A stretch of DNA of 64,000 nucleotides from contig NZ_CP117849.1 in assembly GCF_026151165.2 (NCBI RefSeq), positions 744,001 to 808,000 of the forward strand, in the 5' to 3' direction. Shown here piece by piece: positions 7,777 to 16,365 of this stretch. The stretch is from Cryobacterium sp. SO2. Its GTDB lineage: Bacteria > Actinomycetota > Actinomycetes > Actinomycetales > Microbacteriaceae. The translations under genes were made by a program, and so were the position numbers. Each line of letters opens with the position of its first letter. The stretch's first letter is position 1. The notes under the pieces were generated by a model, which saw nothing but the letters and a program-made list of their open reading frames with translations, was not told where the DNA came from and searched no databases.

Positions 7777-8898
7777 ATGTCTCACTCCAGCGATGCCCTC
7801 GACCGCTTCTACAGTGTGATCCCCGCCGGCGGGATCGGCTCCAGGCTCTGGCCGCTGTCGCGCGCCGACGCCCCGAAGTTCCTGCACGACCTCACCGGCA
7901 GCGGCCAGACCCTGCTGCGCGCCACCTGGGACCGCCTCGCGCCGTTGAGCGGCGACCAGCGCATCATGGTCGTCACCGGCCGGGCGCACCGCGCCGCCGT
8001 CGAAGAACAGCTGCCGGAACTGGCCGACCTCAACGTGGTGTTGGAGAGCGAACCTCGGGACTCCTCCGCCGCGATCGGCCTTGCCGCGGCGATCTTGGAG
8101 CGCCGCGAGCCCGGCGTGATCATCGGTTCGTTCGCCGCCGACCACGTCATCAAGGGCCCGGCGGCCTTCCGGCAGGCCATCGTCGAGGCTATCGCTGCCG
8201 CCGACACCGGCCTCATCGTCACCATCGGCATCCAGCCCACCGAACCGGCGATCGGCTTCGGCTACATCAAGACCGGCGCGGCCCTGAACATCCCCGGCGC
8301 CCCGAGCGCCCAGTCGGTGAACTCCTTCGTGGAGAAGCCCAGCCCGGCCACCGCCAAGCGGTACCTCTCCAGTGGCCAGTATCTGTGGAACGCCGGCATG
8401 TTCATCGCCCGTGCCGACCGGCTGCTCGAGGAGATCGGCGCGTCGGAGCCCGAACTGCTCGCAGGTCTGCTCGAACTGGCCGAGGCCTGGGACACCCCGC
8501 GCCGCGGCGCCGTCGTCGACCAGGTCTGGCCCAAGCTGAAGAAGATCGCCATCGACTACTCCGTCGCCGAACCCGCGGCGGCTCAGGGCAAGCTGGCCGT
8601 GATCCCCGGCCAGTTCGACTGGGATGACGTGGGCGACTTCGCGTCGATCGCCAAGATCCACGCCAACGGCCGCAAGCGCGACCTGGCGATCCTCGGTGAG
8701 GGCGCCCGCGTGCTCGCCGACTCGTCGAGCGGCATCGTGGTCAGCCACACCAAGCGCATGATCGCCCTGATCGGTGTCGACGACATCGTCGTGGTCGACA
8801 CCCCCGATGCCCTCCTGGTCACCACCAGCGCGAACGCGCAGAAGGTCAAGGCCGTCGTCGACGCCCTCCGGCTCTCCGGCAGCTCCGACGTCCTCTAA
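7777..8898 (+). CDS. manC: Mannose-1-phosphate guanylyltransferase
   Basis: Forms GDP-mannose from mannose-1-phosphate and GTP, the donor for mannolipids and mannosylated glycans. The 373 residues cover the nucleotidyltransferase domain only; no phosphomannose isomerase domain is fused. The signature PAGGIGSRLWPLSR at residues 16-29 with K34 (APKFL) binds the nucleotide. FVEKP, LWNAGMFI and FDWDDVGDF mark the sugar-phosphate site and the second half of the fold. The C-terminus forms the left-handed beta-helix-like tail. It is divergent from the GT4 mannosyltransferase-like gene, which suggests a shared mannolipid pathway. Confidence 0.93.
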   Translation: MSHSSDALDRFYSVIPAGGIGSRLWPLSRADAPKFLHDLTGSGQTLLRATWDRLAPLSGDQRIMVVTGRAHRAAVEEQLPELADLNVVLESEPRDSSAAIGLAAAILERREPGVIIGSFAADHVIKGPAAFRQAIVEAIAAADTGLIVTIGIQPTEPAIGFGYIKTGAALNIPGAPSAQSVNSFVEKPSPATAKRYLSSGQYLWNAGMFIARADRLLEEIGASEPELLAGLLELAEAWDTPRRGAVVDQVWPKLKKIAIDYSVAEPAAAQGKLAVIPGQFDWDDVGDFASIAKIHANGRKRDLAILGEGARVLADSSSGIVVSHTKRMIALIGVDDIVVVDTPDALLVTTSANAQKVKAVVDALRLSGSSDVL

Positions 8899-9117
8899 CC
8901 GGCCGGTCGGCGGCCGGCCGGGGCGCCGCGCGAGACTTTCTCAGGAATAGCCCCGGTAGATGACTATTTGTGTCGTTCGGATTTCCGGAATGTCGCGGCT
9001 TGATAACCTTTTGGCTACAGTGTCGGTTTGCTCATCTGAGCAGGGTTGTTCTGGGTAACGTGTAAGCCATATAGCAGCCCGCGCGATCCCACGCCGGGCC
9101 TCATCTGGAGGTCAATC
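8899..9117 (+). promoter_or_regulatory. Upstream region of the nucleoside-uptake operon
   Basis: 219 nt without a gene. It is GC-rich at first and then comparatively AT-rich around 8940-9060. TACAGT at 9016-9021 could be a -10, giving a leader of about 95 nt, but no matching -35 is seen. A short inverted repeat, GCTCA-TC-TGAGC (9030-9041), lies in the leader. No purine riboswitch pattern was found. Confidence 0.3.
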
Positions 9118-10218
9118 TTGACAATCACGACCCGCAAGGCAACGCTCGGCGGCCTTGCCTCTCTCGGCGTTCTCGCTCTGCTCGCGGCGTGTGCGCCGGC
9201 CCCCACCGACGAAGGCTCGAGCGACGCTGCGGCAGTGGACTTCCTTCCCTGCATCGTCTCCGACTTCGGCGGCTTCGACGACAAGTCCTTCAACCAGTCC
9301 AGCTTCGACGGCATGTCCCAGGCCGCTGACGAGCTCGGTGTTGAATTCAAGCAGGCCGAGTCCACCTCAGAGGACCAGTACGCGGGCAACGTGACCAGCA
9401 TGGTCGACCAGGGCTGCGACTTCATCCTCACCGTCGGCTTCGCCCTCGCCAACGCCACCCGCGACGCCGCGCAGGCCAACCCGGACACCGAGTTCGCGAT
9501 CATCGACTCCGCGCTCTCCAACGACGACTTCAGCCCGCTGACGCTCGACAATGTCAAGCCGGTCCTCTACGACACCGCGCAGGCTGCCTTCCTGGCCGGC
9601 TACCTCGCTGCAGGCACCACCAAGACCGGCACCGTCGGCACCTTCGGTGGCATGCAGTACCCGTCCGTCACCATCTTCATGGACGGCTTCGCCGACGGCA
9701 TCGCGTACTACAACACCGAAAAGGGCACCGACGTCAAGCTCACCGGCTGGGACAAGGCCTCGCAGGCCGGTCTGTTCGCCGGTGGCTTCGATGACATCAG
9801 CGCAGGCAAGACCCTGAGCCAGGGCCTCATCGACGCCGGTGCGGACATCATCCTCCCGGTCGCCGGCCCGCTGTTCCAGGGCACCGCGCAGGCCATCACC
9901 GAGTCCGGCAAGGACGTCGCCATCGTCGGTGTCGACAGCGACCTGTTCGAGACCACCCCCGAGTTCGCTTCGCTCTACCTCACCTCGGTCATGAAGTCGA
10001 TGACTGACGCGACCGACACCATCGTCACCGACGCAGCCGGCGGAGACTTCTCCGCCGACCCGTACGTCGGCACGCTGGAGAACGAGGGCGTCGGCCTGGC
10101 CCCGCTGCACGACTGGGAGTCCAAGGTTGACCCGGCTCTCGTCACCGAGGTCGACGACCTCAAGGCGCAGATCATCAGCGGCGACATCGTCGTGACCAGC
10201 GACGCAACGCCGAAGTAG
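9118..10218 (+). CDS. BMP-family nucleoside-binding lipoprotein
   Basis: Periplasmic-type substrate-binding lipoprotein of the basic membrane protein (BMP/PnrA/Med) family, which binds purine nucleosides for an ABC importer. The 366 residues begin with a basic stretch, a hydrophobic segment and a lipobox whose acceptor is C25 (LLAAC). Family signatures follow: VSDFGGFDDKSFNQSSFDGM, GCDFILTVGF and a DSALS-type substrate segment. The start is TTG at 9118, not an upstream codon, because GGAGG lies 6 nt before it and the signal peptide then has normal length. It heads the operon with the ATPase, two permeases and salvage enzymes. Confidence 0.92.
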   Translation: MTITTRKATLGGLASLGVLALLAACAPAPTDEGSSDAAAVDFLPCIVSDFGGFDDKSFNQSSFDGMSQAADELGVEFKQAESTSEDQYAGNVTSMVDQGCDFILTVGFALANATRDAAQANPDTEFAIIDSALSNDDFSPLTLDNVKPVLYDTAQAAFLAGYLAAGTTKTGTVGTFGGMQYPSVTIFMDGFADGIAYYNTEKGTDVKLTGWDKASQAGLFAGGFDDISAGKTLSQGLIDAGADIILPVAGPLFQGTAQAITESGKDVAIVGVDSDLFETTPEFASLYLTSVMKSMTDATDTIVTDAAGGDFSADPYVGTLENEGVGLAPLHDWESKVDPALVTEVDDLKAQIISGDIVVTSDATPK

Positions 10219-10255
10219 TCACCTGGCGCTCGCGCCACACGCACCACAGCAGTTC

Positions 10256-10290
10256 AACGGGGAGGTCAGCGTTACGTTGACCTCCCCGTT
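10256..10290 (+). terminator. Hairpin between lipoprotein and ABC ATPase genes
   Basis: Perfect 13-bp inverted repeat (arms AACGGGGAGGTCA and its complement) with a 9-nt loop, 37 nt after the lipoprotein stop. There is no U tract. It may partly terminate or protect the lipoprotein mRNA so that this subunit exceeds the membrane components. Confidence 0.6.
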
Positions 10291-10339
10291 CCGTTGTGCG
10301 CCGCACCCTCCGCGAGAACCCGGCCGGGCAGCACCTCAA

Positions 10340-10345
10340 TAGAAT
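10340..10345 (+). promoter_or_regulatory. -10 hexamer of the nucleoside ABC ATPase gene
   Basis: TAGAAT, 8 nt before the ATG at 10354 and downstream of the hairpin. It would give a second, leaderless start for the rest of the operon. Confidence 0.45.
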
Positions 10346-10353
10346 CGAAGACT

Positions 10354-11871
10354 ATGAAGCTCGAACTTCGCGGCATTACGAAGAGATTCGGTGCCCTTGT
10401 TGCCAATGACGACATCAACCTCACCATCGAGGAGGGCGAAATCCATGCCCTGCTCGGCGAGAACGGGGCCGGTAAGTCAACGTTGATGAACGTGCTCTAC
10501 GGCCTGTACCGGGCCGAGGAGGGCGAGATCCTGCTCGACGGTGTGCCTCAGCACTTCTCCGGGCCCGGCGACGCCATGGGCGCCGGCATCGGCATGGTGC
10601 ACCAGCACTTCATGCTCATCCCGGTCTTCACCGTCGCCGAGAACGTGATGCTCGGCCACGAGCAGACCGCCTTCGGTGGGCGCCTCGACCTCGCGGCCGC
10701 CCGCAAACGGGTGCGCGAGATCTCCGACCGGTTCGGCTTCGACGTCGACCCCGACGCCCTGGTGGAGAACCTGCCCGTTGGTGTGCAGCAGCGGGTGGAG
10801 ATCATCAAGGCGCTCTCCCGAGACGCCAAGGTGCTGGTCTTCGACGAGCCCACCGCCGTGCTCACCCCGCAGGAAACTGACGAGCTGATGAACATCATGC
10901 GCCAGCTCAAGGCCGCGGGCACCTCCATCGTCTTCATCACCCACAAGCTGCGGGAGGTGCGCGAGGTCGCCGACCGCATCACCGTCATCCGTCTGGGCAA
11001 GGTCGTCGGCACCGCCTCGCCGACGGCCAGCAACGAAGAGCTCGCCACCCTCATGGTGGGCAGAGCCGTCGACCTCACCGTCGACAAGGCCCCGGCAACC
11101 CCCGGCGCCCCCGCACTGGTCGTGACCAACCTCACCGTGATCGACCCGCTCGGCCAGATCCTCGTCAACGACGTCAGCTTCGACGTGAAGGTCGGTGAGA
11201 TCCTCGCCATCGCCGGGGTGCAGGGCAACGGGCAGACCGAACTGACCGAGGCGCTGATGGGCCTGCAGCCCCGCGTGCTCGGCGAGATCACCCTCGACGG
11301 GCACTCCCTGCGCGGCCACTCTGTGCGCCAGGTGCTCGACGCCGGCGTCGGCTTCGTACCGGAGGACCGCACCAGAGACGGTCTCGTCGGCGGGTTCACC
11401 ATCGCCGAGAACCTCATGCTCGACCGGTCCAACAAGCTGCCGTTCGTCAAGCGGTTCAACCTGCAGCTGAGCTTCCTCGCCGACTTCGCCCGCACCAAGG
11501 TGAAGGAATTCGACGTGCGATCCCAGGGCATCGACACCCCGGTCGGCCGGCTCTCCGGTGGCAACCAGCAGAAGGTCGTGCTCGCCCGCGAGCTCAGCCG
11601 CGACCTGCGCCTGTTCGTCGCCGCCCAGCCCACCCGCGGCCTCGACGTCGGCTCGATCGAGTTCGTGCACGAACGCATCGTGGCGACGCGGGATGCCGGC
11701 ACGCCGGTCATCGTGATCTCCACCGAACTCGACGAGGTCGCCGCCCTCGCCGACCGCATCATGGTGATGTACCGCGGTCGCATCATCGGCATCGTTCCCG
11801 GCGACACCCCCCGATCCGTCCTGGGTCTCATGATGGCGGGCGAAACGCCCGCAGAAGGAGCCGCAGCATGA
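10354..11871 (+). CDS. Nucleoside ABC transporter, duplicated ATP-binding protein
   Basis: Cytoplasmic ATPase of a CUT2/BMP-type importer with two fused ABC domains in 505 residues. The first domain has Walker A GENGAGKST, signature-like LPVGVQQRVEI and Walker B VLVFDEPTAVLTPQE. The second has the degenerate P-loop GVQGNGQTEL, signature LSGGNQQKVVLAREL and LFVAAQPTRGLDVGS. Asymmetry of this kind is normal in RbsA/MglA-like proteins. An open frame reaches 10294, but the ATG at 10354 starts at the beta-strand MKLELRGITKRFG and has its own -10-like hexamer. The stop overlaps the next start (ATGA). Confidence 0.94.
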   Translation: MKLELRGITKRFGALVANDDINLTIEEGEIHALLGENGAGKSTLMNVLYGLYRAEEGEILLDGVPQHFSGPGDAMGAGIGMVHQHFMLIPVFTVAENVMLGHEQTAFGGRLDLAAARKRVREISDRFGFDVDPDALVENLPVGVQQRVEIIKALSRDAKVLVFDEPTAVLTPQETDELMNIMRQLKAAGTSIVFITHKLREVREVADRITVIRLGKVVGTASPTASNEELATLMVGRAVDLTVDKAPATPGAPALVVTNLTVIDPLGQILVNDVSFDVKVGEILAIAGVQGNGQTELTEALMGLQPRVLGEITLDGHSLRGHSVRQVLDAGVGFVPEDRTRDGLVGGFTIAENLMLDRSNKLPFVKRFNLQLSFLADFARTKVKEFDVRSQGIDTPVGRLSGGNQQKVVLARELSRDLRLFVAAQPTRGLDVGSIEFVHERIVATRDAGTPVIVISTELDEVAALADRIMVMYRGRIIGIVPGDTPRSVLGLMMAGETPAEGAAA

Positions 11872-13130
11872 GCGCCGCTCAGCAGCCAGCCACGACCCCC
11901 GCGTCGGCGCCGGAGCCCACCGAACCGTCCAGGTGGCACAACGTCTTCCGGGAGATCACCACCGGCAACGCGATCATCTCCGTGCTCGCCGTCGTGCTCG
12001 CCCTGCTCGTGGGCGCCGTCATGATTGCGTTCACGAACGAGAACGTGCAGCAGACCGCCGGGTACTTCTTCTCCCGCCCGGGTGACATGCTCAACGCCGT
12101 CTGGGACGCCGTCTCCGGGGCGTACTCCGCCCTGTTCCAGGGGTCGGTCTACAACTTCCGCCGCCCAGGGTTCGCCGACGGCATCAAGCCGTTCACCGAG
12201 ACCCTCGGTTACGCCACCCCGCTGATCGCCGCCGGTCTCGGCGTCGCGCTCGGATTCCGGGTGGGCCTGTTCAACATCGGCGGCCGCGGCCAGATGCTCA
12301 TCGCCGCGACGCTCGGCGGTTGGGTCGCGTTCGCACTCGACCTGCCCAGCGGCATCCACATGATCGCCGCCCTCGTGGCCGGCGTGCTCGGCGGCGCTCT
12401 CTGGGGCGGGCTGGTCGGCCTGCTCAAGGCCCGCACCGGCGCGCACGAGGTGATCACCACGATCATGCTCAACTACGTCGCGTTCTACCTGGTCAGCTAC
12501 CTGCTGCGGGACGGGTTCCTCAAGACCCCCGGCTCGAACAACCCGAAGAGCCCGGCGTCGAAGGAGACCGCGGTCTTCTTCGACCTGCTCGGCCCCAACT
12601 ACGGCGTGCACTTCGGTTTCATCCTCGTGATCGCCGCGACGGTGTTCACCTGGTGGCTGCTCAGCCGCTCCAACCTGGGCTTCAAGTTCCGCGCCGTGGG
12701 TGAGAACCCCAACGCGGCCAGGGTCGCCGGCATCAGCGTGCAGCGCATGTACGTCTACGCGATGCTGCTCTCCGGCGGGCTCGTCGGCCTGGCCGGCATC
12801 AACCAGGTGCTCGGCACCACCACCAGCGGCTTCGGCGCCGGCATCGACTCCGGCATCGGCTTCGACGCCATCACCGTTGCGCTGCTGGGCCGGTCCAAGC
12901 CGTGGGGCGTGTTCGCCGCCGGCATCCTGTTCGGCGCGTTCAAGGCCGGCAGCTTCTCGATGCAGGCCGCAGAGGGTGTGCCCATCGACATCGTGCTCGT
13001 TGTGCAGTCGCTCATCGTGCTGTTCATCGCGGCACCTCCGCTGGTGCGCGCCATCTTCCGCCTGCCGGCACCCGGCGCGCCCCGCCGCAGACCCGTCCCC
13101 AACGTGACCCAGGAGGTGGCGGCGAAATGA
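11868..13130 (+). CDS. Nucleoside ABC transporter permease 1
   Basis: Membrane permease of the branched-chain/monosaccharide type (BPD_transp_2), one of two forming the translocation pore. The 420 residues carry a polar N-terminus (about 1-35) and some ten hydrophobic segments. The family loop GRGQMLIAA lies near residue 137, a GAHEVITTIMLNYV cytoplasmic loop follows near residue 189, and FRAVGENPNAARVAGIS marks the coupling region. The basic C-terminus (RRRPVPN) is cytoplasmic. It overlaps the ATPase gene and the second permease gene by 4 nt each, indicating translational coupling. Confidence 0.93.
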   Translation: MSAAQQPATTPASAPEPTEPSRWHNVFREITTGNAIISVLAVVLALLVGAVMIAFTNENVQQTAGYFFSRPGDMLNAVWDAVSGAYSALFQGSVYNFRRPGFADGIKPFTETLGYATPLIAAGLGVALGFRVGLFNIGGRGQMLIAATLGGWVAFALDLPSGIHMIAALVAGVLGGALWGGLVGLLKARTGAHEVITTIMLNYVAFYLVSYLLRDGFLKTPGSNNPKSPASKETAVFFDLLGPNYGVHFGFILVIAATVFTWWLLSRSNLGFKFRAVGENPNAARVAGISVQRMYVYAMLLSGGLVGLAGINQVLGTTTSGFGAGIDSGIGFDAITVALLGRSKPWGVFAAGILFGAFKAGSFSMQAAEGVPIDIVLVVQSLIVLFIAAPPLVRAIFRLPAPGAPRRRPVPNVTQEVAAK

Positions 13131-14425
13131 GCACCATCGCTCCAGTGAATCAGCCCACCCAGCCCGTCGAACCCGATGAGGGCCCCGGCACCACCGTGAT
13201 CAAGAGTTGGAAGGTGCCGATCGTCCTCGGCGTCTTCACGGTGCTCGGCATCCTGCTGCTCGTGGTCTTCGGCCGCTCCGGCACCAGCACCATGGTGCTC
13301 TCCACCTCGAGCGATCTGATCCAGCTGCCCGATGTGCTGCTGCCCACCAAGGCGACCGGCATCGTCATCAGTGTCCTGCTGGCGGCCATCACCGCCGTCA
13401 GCGCCTGGATGGTGCAGACGCACCGCAAGGTGCCGCTGTGGCTGATCTCGGTGTTCGGCGTTCTGCTGCTCGTCGGGTTCCTGGCGTGGGCCTCCGCCGA
13501 CGCCCGCATCCCCATTCCCGGCCTGCTGTTCGGCTCGCTGAGCCTGGCCGTTCCGCTCATCTTCGGCGCACTCGGCGGGGTCATCTCCGAACGGGTCGGT
13601 GTCGTCAACGTGGCGATCGAGGGCCAGCTGCTGGCCGGCGCGTTCACCTCGGCGATCGTGGCCTCCGTCACCCAGCAGCCGCTGCTCGGCCTGCTGGCCG
13701 CCATGGTGGCCGGCATGCTGGTGTCCTTCGTGCTCGCGGCCTTCTCGATCAAGTACTTCGTCGACCAGGTCATCGTCGGTGTGGTGCTCAACGTGCTCGT
13801 CACCGGCCTCACCGGGTTCCTGTTCTCCCAGGTGCTTGCCCCGAACGCGGCCCTGCTCAACCAGCCGCCCAAGTTCGAGCGCATCAACATCCCGCTGCTC
13901 AGCGAAATCCCGATCATCGGGCCGGTATTCTTCCGGCAGACCCTGATCGTGTACATCATGTACATCGCCGTCGCCGCCGTGTACTACGGCATCTTCCACA
14001 CCCGGTGGGGCCTGCGCCTCCGCTCGGTGGGCGAGCACCCGCAGGCCGCGGACACCGTGGGCATCAACGTCACCGGCACCCGCTTCTGGAATGTCTCGCT
14101 CGCGGGCGCCGTCGCCGGCCTCGGCGGCGCGTACTTCACCCTCGGGTCGGTGGGCGCCTTCGGCAAGGAGATGACGGCCGGCGCCGGCTTCATCGCCCTC
14201 GCGGCGGTGATCTTCGGCCGGTGGGACCCGATCAGGGCCACCCTCGCGGCGCTCCTGTTCGGCTTCGCCAGCAACCTGCAGAACGTGCTCAGCATCATCG
14301 GTTCGCCGGTGCCCAGCGAGTTCATGCTGATGTTGCCCTACCTGGTCACCATCTTCGCCGTGGCCGGCCTGGTGGGCCAGTCCCGGGGGCCGGCGGCATC
14401 CGGCAAACCCTACATCAAATCGTGA
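13127..14425 (+). CDS. Nucleoside ABC transporter permease 2
   Basis: Second permease of the nucleoside importer, 432 residues, same BPD_transp_2 family. About ten transmembrane segments begin near residue 27. The segment VNVAIEGQLLAGAF is the counterpart of the GRGQM loop in permease 1. The coupling loop reads RLRSVGEHPQAADTVGIN. The frame is open well upstream, but the ATG at 13127 overlaps the permease 1 stop (ATGA) and gives a normal polar N-terminus. The cdd start follows 11 nt after its stop. Confidence 0.93.
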   Translation: MSTIAPVNQPTQPVEPDEGPGTTVIKSWKVPIVLGVFTVLGILLLVVFGRSGTSTMVLSTSSDLIQLPDVLLPTKATGIVISVLLAAITAVSAWMVQTHRKVPLWLISVFGVLLLVGFLAWASADARIPIPGLLFGSLSLAVPLIFGALGGVISERVGVVNVAIEGQLLAGAFTSAIVASVTQQPLLGLLAAMVAGMLVSFVLAAFSIKYFVDQVIVGVVLNVLVTGLTGFLFSQVLAPNAALLNQPPKFERINIPLLSEIPIIGPVFFRQTLIVYIMYIAVAAVYYGIFHTRWGLRLRSVGEHPQAADTVGINVTGTRFWNVSLAGAVAGLGGAYFTLGSVGAFGKEMTAGAGFIALAAVIFGRWDPIRATLAALLFGFASNLQNVLSIIGSPVPSEFMLMLPYLVTIFAVAGLVGQSRGPAASGKPYIKS

Positions 14426-14436
14426 CGGAGACCACA

Positions 14437-14871
14437 GTGACTGCTGACCTGAGCCCGACGTCCGGGGATATCGACTGGGGCGTGCTGCGCGCCGCGGCCG
14501 CCGAGGCGATGACCCACGCCTACGTGCCGTACTCGAAGTTCCCGGTGGGCGCGGCGGCCCTCGTCACCGACGGCCGGGTGATCAGCGGATGCAACGTGGA
14601 GAATGCCTCGTACGGCCTCACCCTGTGCGCCGAGTGCGCGCTGGTCTCCGTGCTGCACCTCACCGGCGGCGGCCAGCTCGTCGCGTTCAGCTGCGTCGAC
14701 GGCAACGGCAACACACTGATGCCGTGCGGCCGCTGCCGCCAGCTGCTCTACGAACACTCGGCACCAGGCATGCTGTTGGAGACCGTCTCCGGCGTGCGCA
14801 CCATCGACGAGGTCCTGCCGGACGCCTTCGGGCCCCGCCAGCTCGCCGCTTACAGGGAAGACAACTCATGA
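14437..14871 (+). CDS. cdd: Cytidine deaminase
   Basis: Hydrolytically deaminates cytidine and deoxycytidine to uridine and deoxyuridine in pyrimidine salvage. It is the 144-residue, homotetrameric short type. Zinc ligands C64 (in LCAEC), C97 and C100 (PCGRC) and the catalytic glutamate E66 are all present. NVENASYG forms the substrate loop. The GTG at 14437 is chosen over one 15 nt upstream because GGAG lies 6 nt before it. The stop overlaps the deoA start (ATGA), matching a pathway in which imported cytidine is deaminated and then phosphorolysed. Confidence 0.95.
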   Translation: MTADLSPTSGDIDWGVLRAAAAEAMTHAYVPYSKFPVGAAALVTDGRVISGCNVENASYGLTLCAECALVSVLHLTGGGQLVAFSCVDGNGNTLMPCGRCRQLLYEHSAPGMLLETVSGVRTIDEVLPDAFGPRQLAAYREDNS

Positions 14872-16184
14872 GCACCACGCCCGCCCGCACCATCGAGGCC
14901 TTCGACGCCGTCGACCTCATCCACGCCAAGCGCGATCAGGGCGAGCTCTCGACGCCGCAGATCGACTGGCTGATCGACGCGTACACCCGCGGTTACGTCG
15001 GCGACGAGCAGATGGCCGCCATGACCATGGCGATCTTCCTCAACGGCATGTCCCGCCGGGAGATCCGCGACCTCACCATGGCCATGATCAACTCCGGCGA
15101 GCGGATGAGCTTCGATCGGCTGGACAAGCCCACCACCGACAAGCACTCCACCGGCGGTGTCGGCGACAAGATCACCCTGCCGCTGATGCCCCTCGTCGCG
15201 GTCTTCGGCGCCGCAGTGCCGCAGCTCTCCGGCCGCGGTCTCGGCCACACCGGCGGCACCCTCGACAAGCTCGAGTCCATCCCCGGCTGGCGCGCCAACC
15301 TCAGCAACGAGGAGATGTTCGCCCAGCTGCAGGATGTCGGCGGTGTCATCTGCGCCGCCGGCAGCGGCCTGGCCCCGGCCGACGGCAAGCTCTACGCCCT
15401 CCGCGACATCACCGGCACTGTCGAGGCGATCCCGCTGATCGCCTCGTCGATCATGTCGAAGAAGATCGCCGAGGGCACCAGCGCGCTCGTGCTCGACGTC
15501 AAGTTCGGCTCCGGCGCGTTCCTGAAAGACATCGACCGCTCCCGCGAACTTGCCCGCACCATGGTCGCGCTCGGTGAGGATGCCGGCGTGGCCACCTCCG
15601 CACTGCTGACCAACATGAACGTGCCGCTCGGCCTGGCCATCGGCAACGCCAACGAGGTGCGCGAGTCGCTCGAGGTGCTCGCCGGCGGCGGCCCCGCCGA
15701 CGTGGTGGAGCTCACCGTTGCCCTCGCCCGCGAGATGCTCAGCCTGGCCGGCATTGTCGACGTCGATGTGGAAGAGGCCCTCAAGGACGGCCGCGCGATG
15801 GACAAGTGGAACGCGGTCATCCGCGCCCAGGGCGGCGACCCGACCGCGGCGATGCCAGTTGCTCGTGAAACCCACACCGTGCTCGCCGACCGCGACGGCG
15901 TGCTCGTGGAGCAGCAGGCGCTGCCGTTCGGCATCGGCGCCTGGCGGCTCGGCGCGGGCCGTGCCCGCAAGCAGGACCCCGTGCAGCACGCCGCCGGCAT
16001 CGACCTGCACGCCAAGCCCGGCGACACCGTGCGCCGCGGCGAGCCGCTCTTCACGCTCAGCGCCGACGAGCCGGAGCGGTTCAGCCGGGCCCTCGAGGCC
16101 GTCGAGGGCGCCTGGCGCATCGGCGATCCCGGCGAGCCCGTCCTCGACGGCGGCCCCCTGATCGCCGAGCGCATCACCCGCTAG
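14868..16184 (+). CDS. deoA: Thymidine/pyrimidine-nucleoside phosphorylase
   Basis: Converts thymidine, deoxyuridine or uridine and phosphate to the free base and (deoxy)ribose-1-phosphate. The 438 residues match the family. The N-terminal alpha domain begins FDAVDLIHAKRDQGELS. The phosphate-binding and signature segment is KHSTGGVGDK near residue 87, followed by SGRGLGHTGGTLDKLES. The C-terminal domain carries the usual AGIDLHAKPGD-type barrel-sandwich. It is translationally coupled to cdd. The operon apparently ends here, before two palindromic repeats. Confidence 0.95.
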   Translation: MSTTPARTIEAFDAVDLIHAKRDQGELSTPQIDWLIDAYTRGYVGDEQMAAMTMAIFLNGMSRREIRDLTMAMINSGERMSFDRLDKPTTDKHSTGGVGDKITLPLMPLVAVFGAAVPQLSGRGLGHTGGTLDKLESIPGWRANLSNEEMFAQLQDVGGVICAAGSGLAPADGKLYALRDITGTVEAIPLIASSIMSKKIAEGTSALVLDVKFGSGAFLKDIDRSRELARTMVALGEDAGVATSALLTNMNVPLGLAIGNANEVRESLEVLAGGGPADVVELTVALAREMLSLAGIVDVDVEEALKDGRAMDKWNAVIRAQGGDPTAAMPVARETHTVLADRDGVLVEQQALPFGIGAWRLGAGRARKQDPVQHAAGIDLHAKPGDTVRRGEPLFTLSADEPERFSRALEAVEGAWRIGDPGEPVLDGGPLIAERITR

Positions 16185-16213
16185 CGGCCTCACCCCGCAA
16201 GCCGGCCCCGCCG

Positions 16214-16266
16214 ACTTGCCGCAAAAGCCCCCTTCACGCGTGCCGATGGGGGCTTTTGGCGTAAGT
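16214..16266. repeat. 53-nt palindromic repeat, copy A
   Basis: Imperfect palindrome with 19-nt arms, 16214-16232 and 16248-16266, and a 15-nt centre. The arms begin ACTTGCCGCAAAAG and end CTTTTGGCGTAAGT; 16 of 19 positions pair, plus one G-U. It shares length and sequence with copies B, C, D and F. Confidence 0.85.
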
Positions 16267-16286
16267 GGGCGCATCCGCATCCGCCG

Positions 16287-16339
16287 ACTTGCCGCAAAAG
16301 CACCCTTCAACCGCCATGAAGGGGGCTTTTGGCGTAAGT
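16287..16339. repeat. 53-nt palindromic repeat, copy B
   Basis: Same unit as copy A, with both outer ends identical. Pairing extends to 24-nt arms (16286-16309 and 16317-16340) with 20 Watson-Crick pairs and a 7-nt loop. It lies 20 nt from copy A in direct orientation and 26 nt from the 3' end of the DUF559 gene. Confidence 0.85.
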
Positions 16340-16365
16340 CGATGCACGCGCGACGGCGGTTCGGG

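Noticed and set aside
8899..9117. Purine riboswitch before the nucleoside lipoprotein gene
   Set aside because: No three-way junction pattern or conserved loop sequences could be found, only one short inverted repeat.
10548..12611. A 687-codon open frame antisense to the nucleoside ABC genes
   Set aside because: Its composition follows the codon structure of the real genes on the other strand. Long antisense frames are expected at this GC content.
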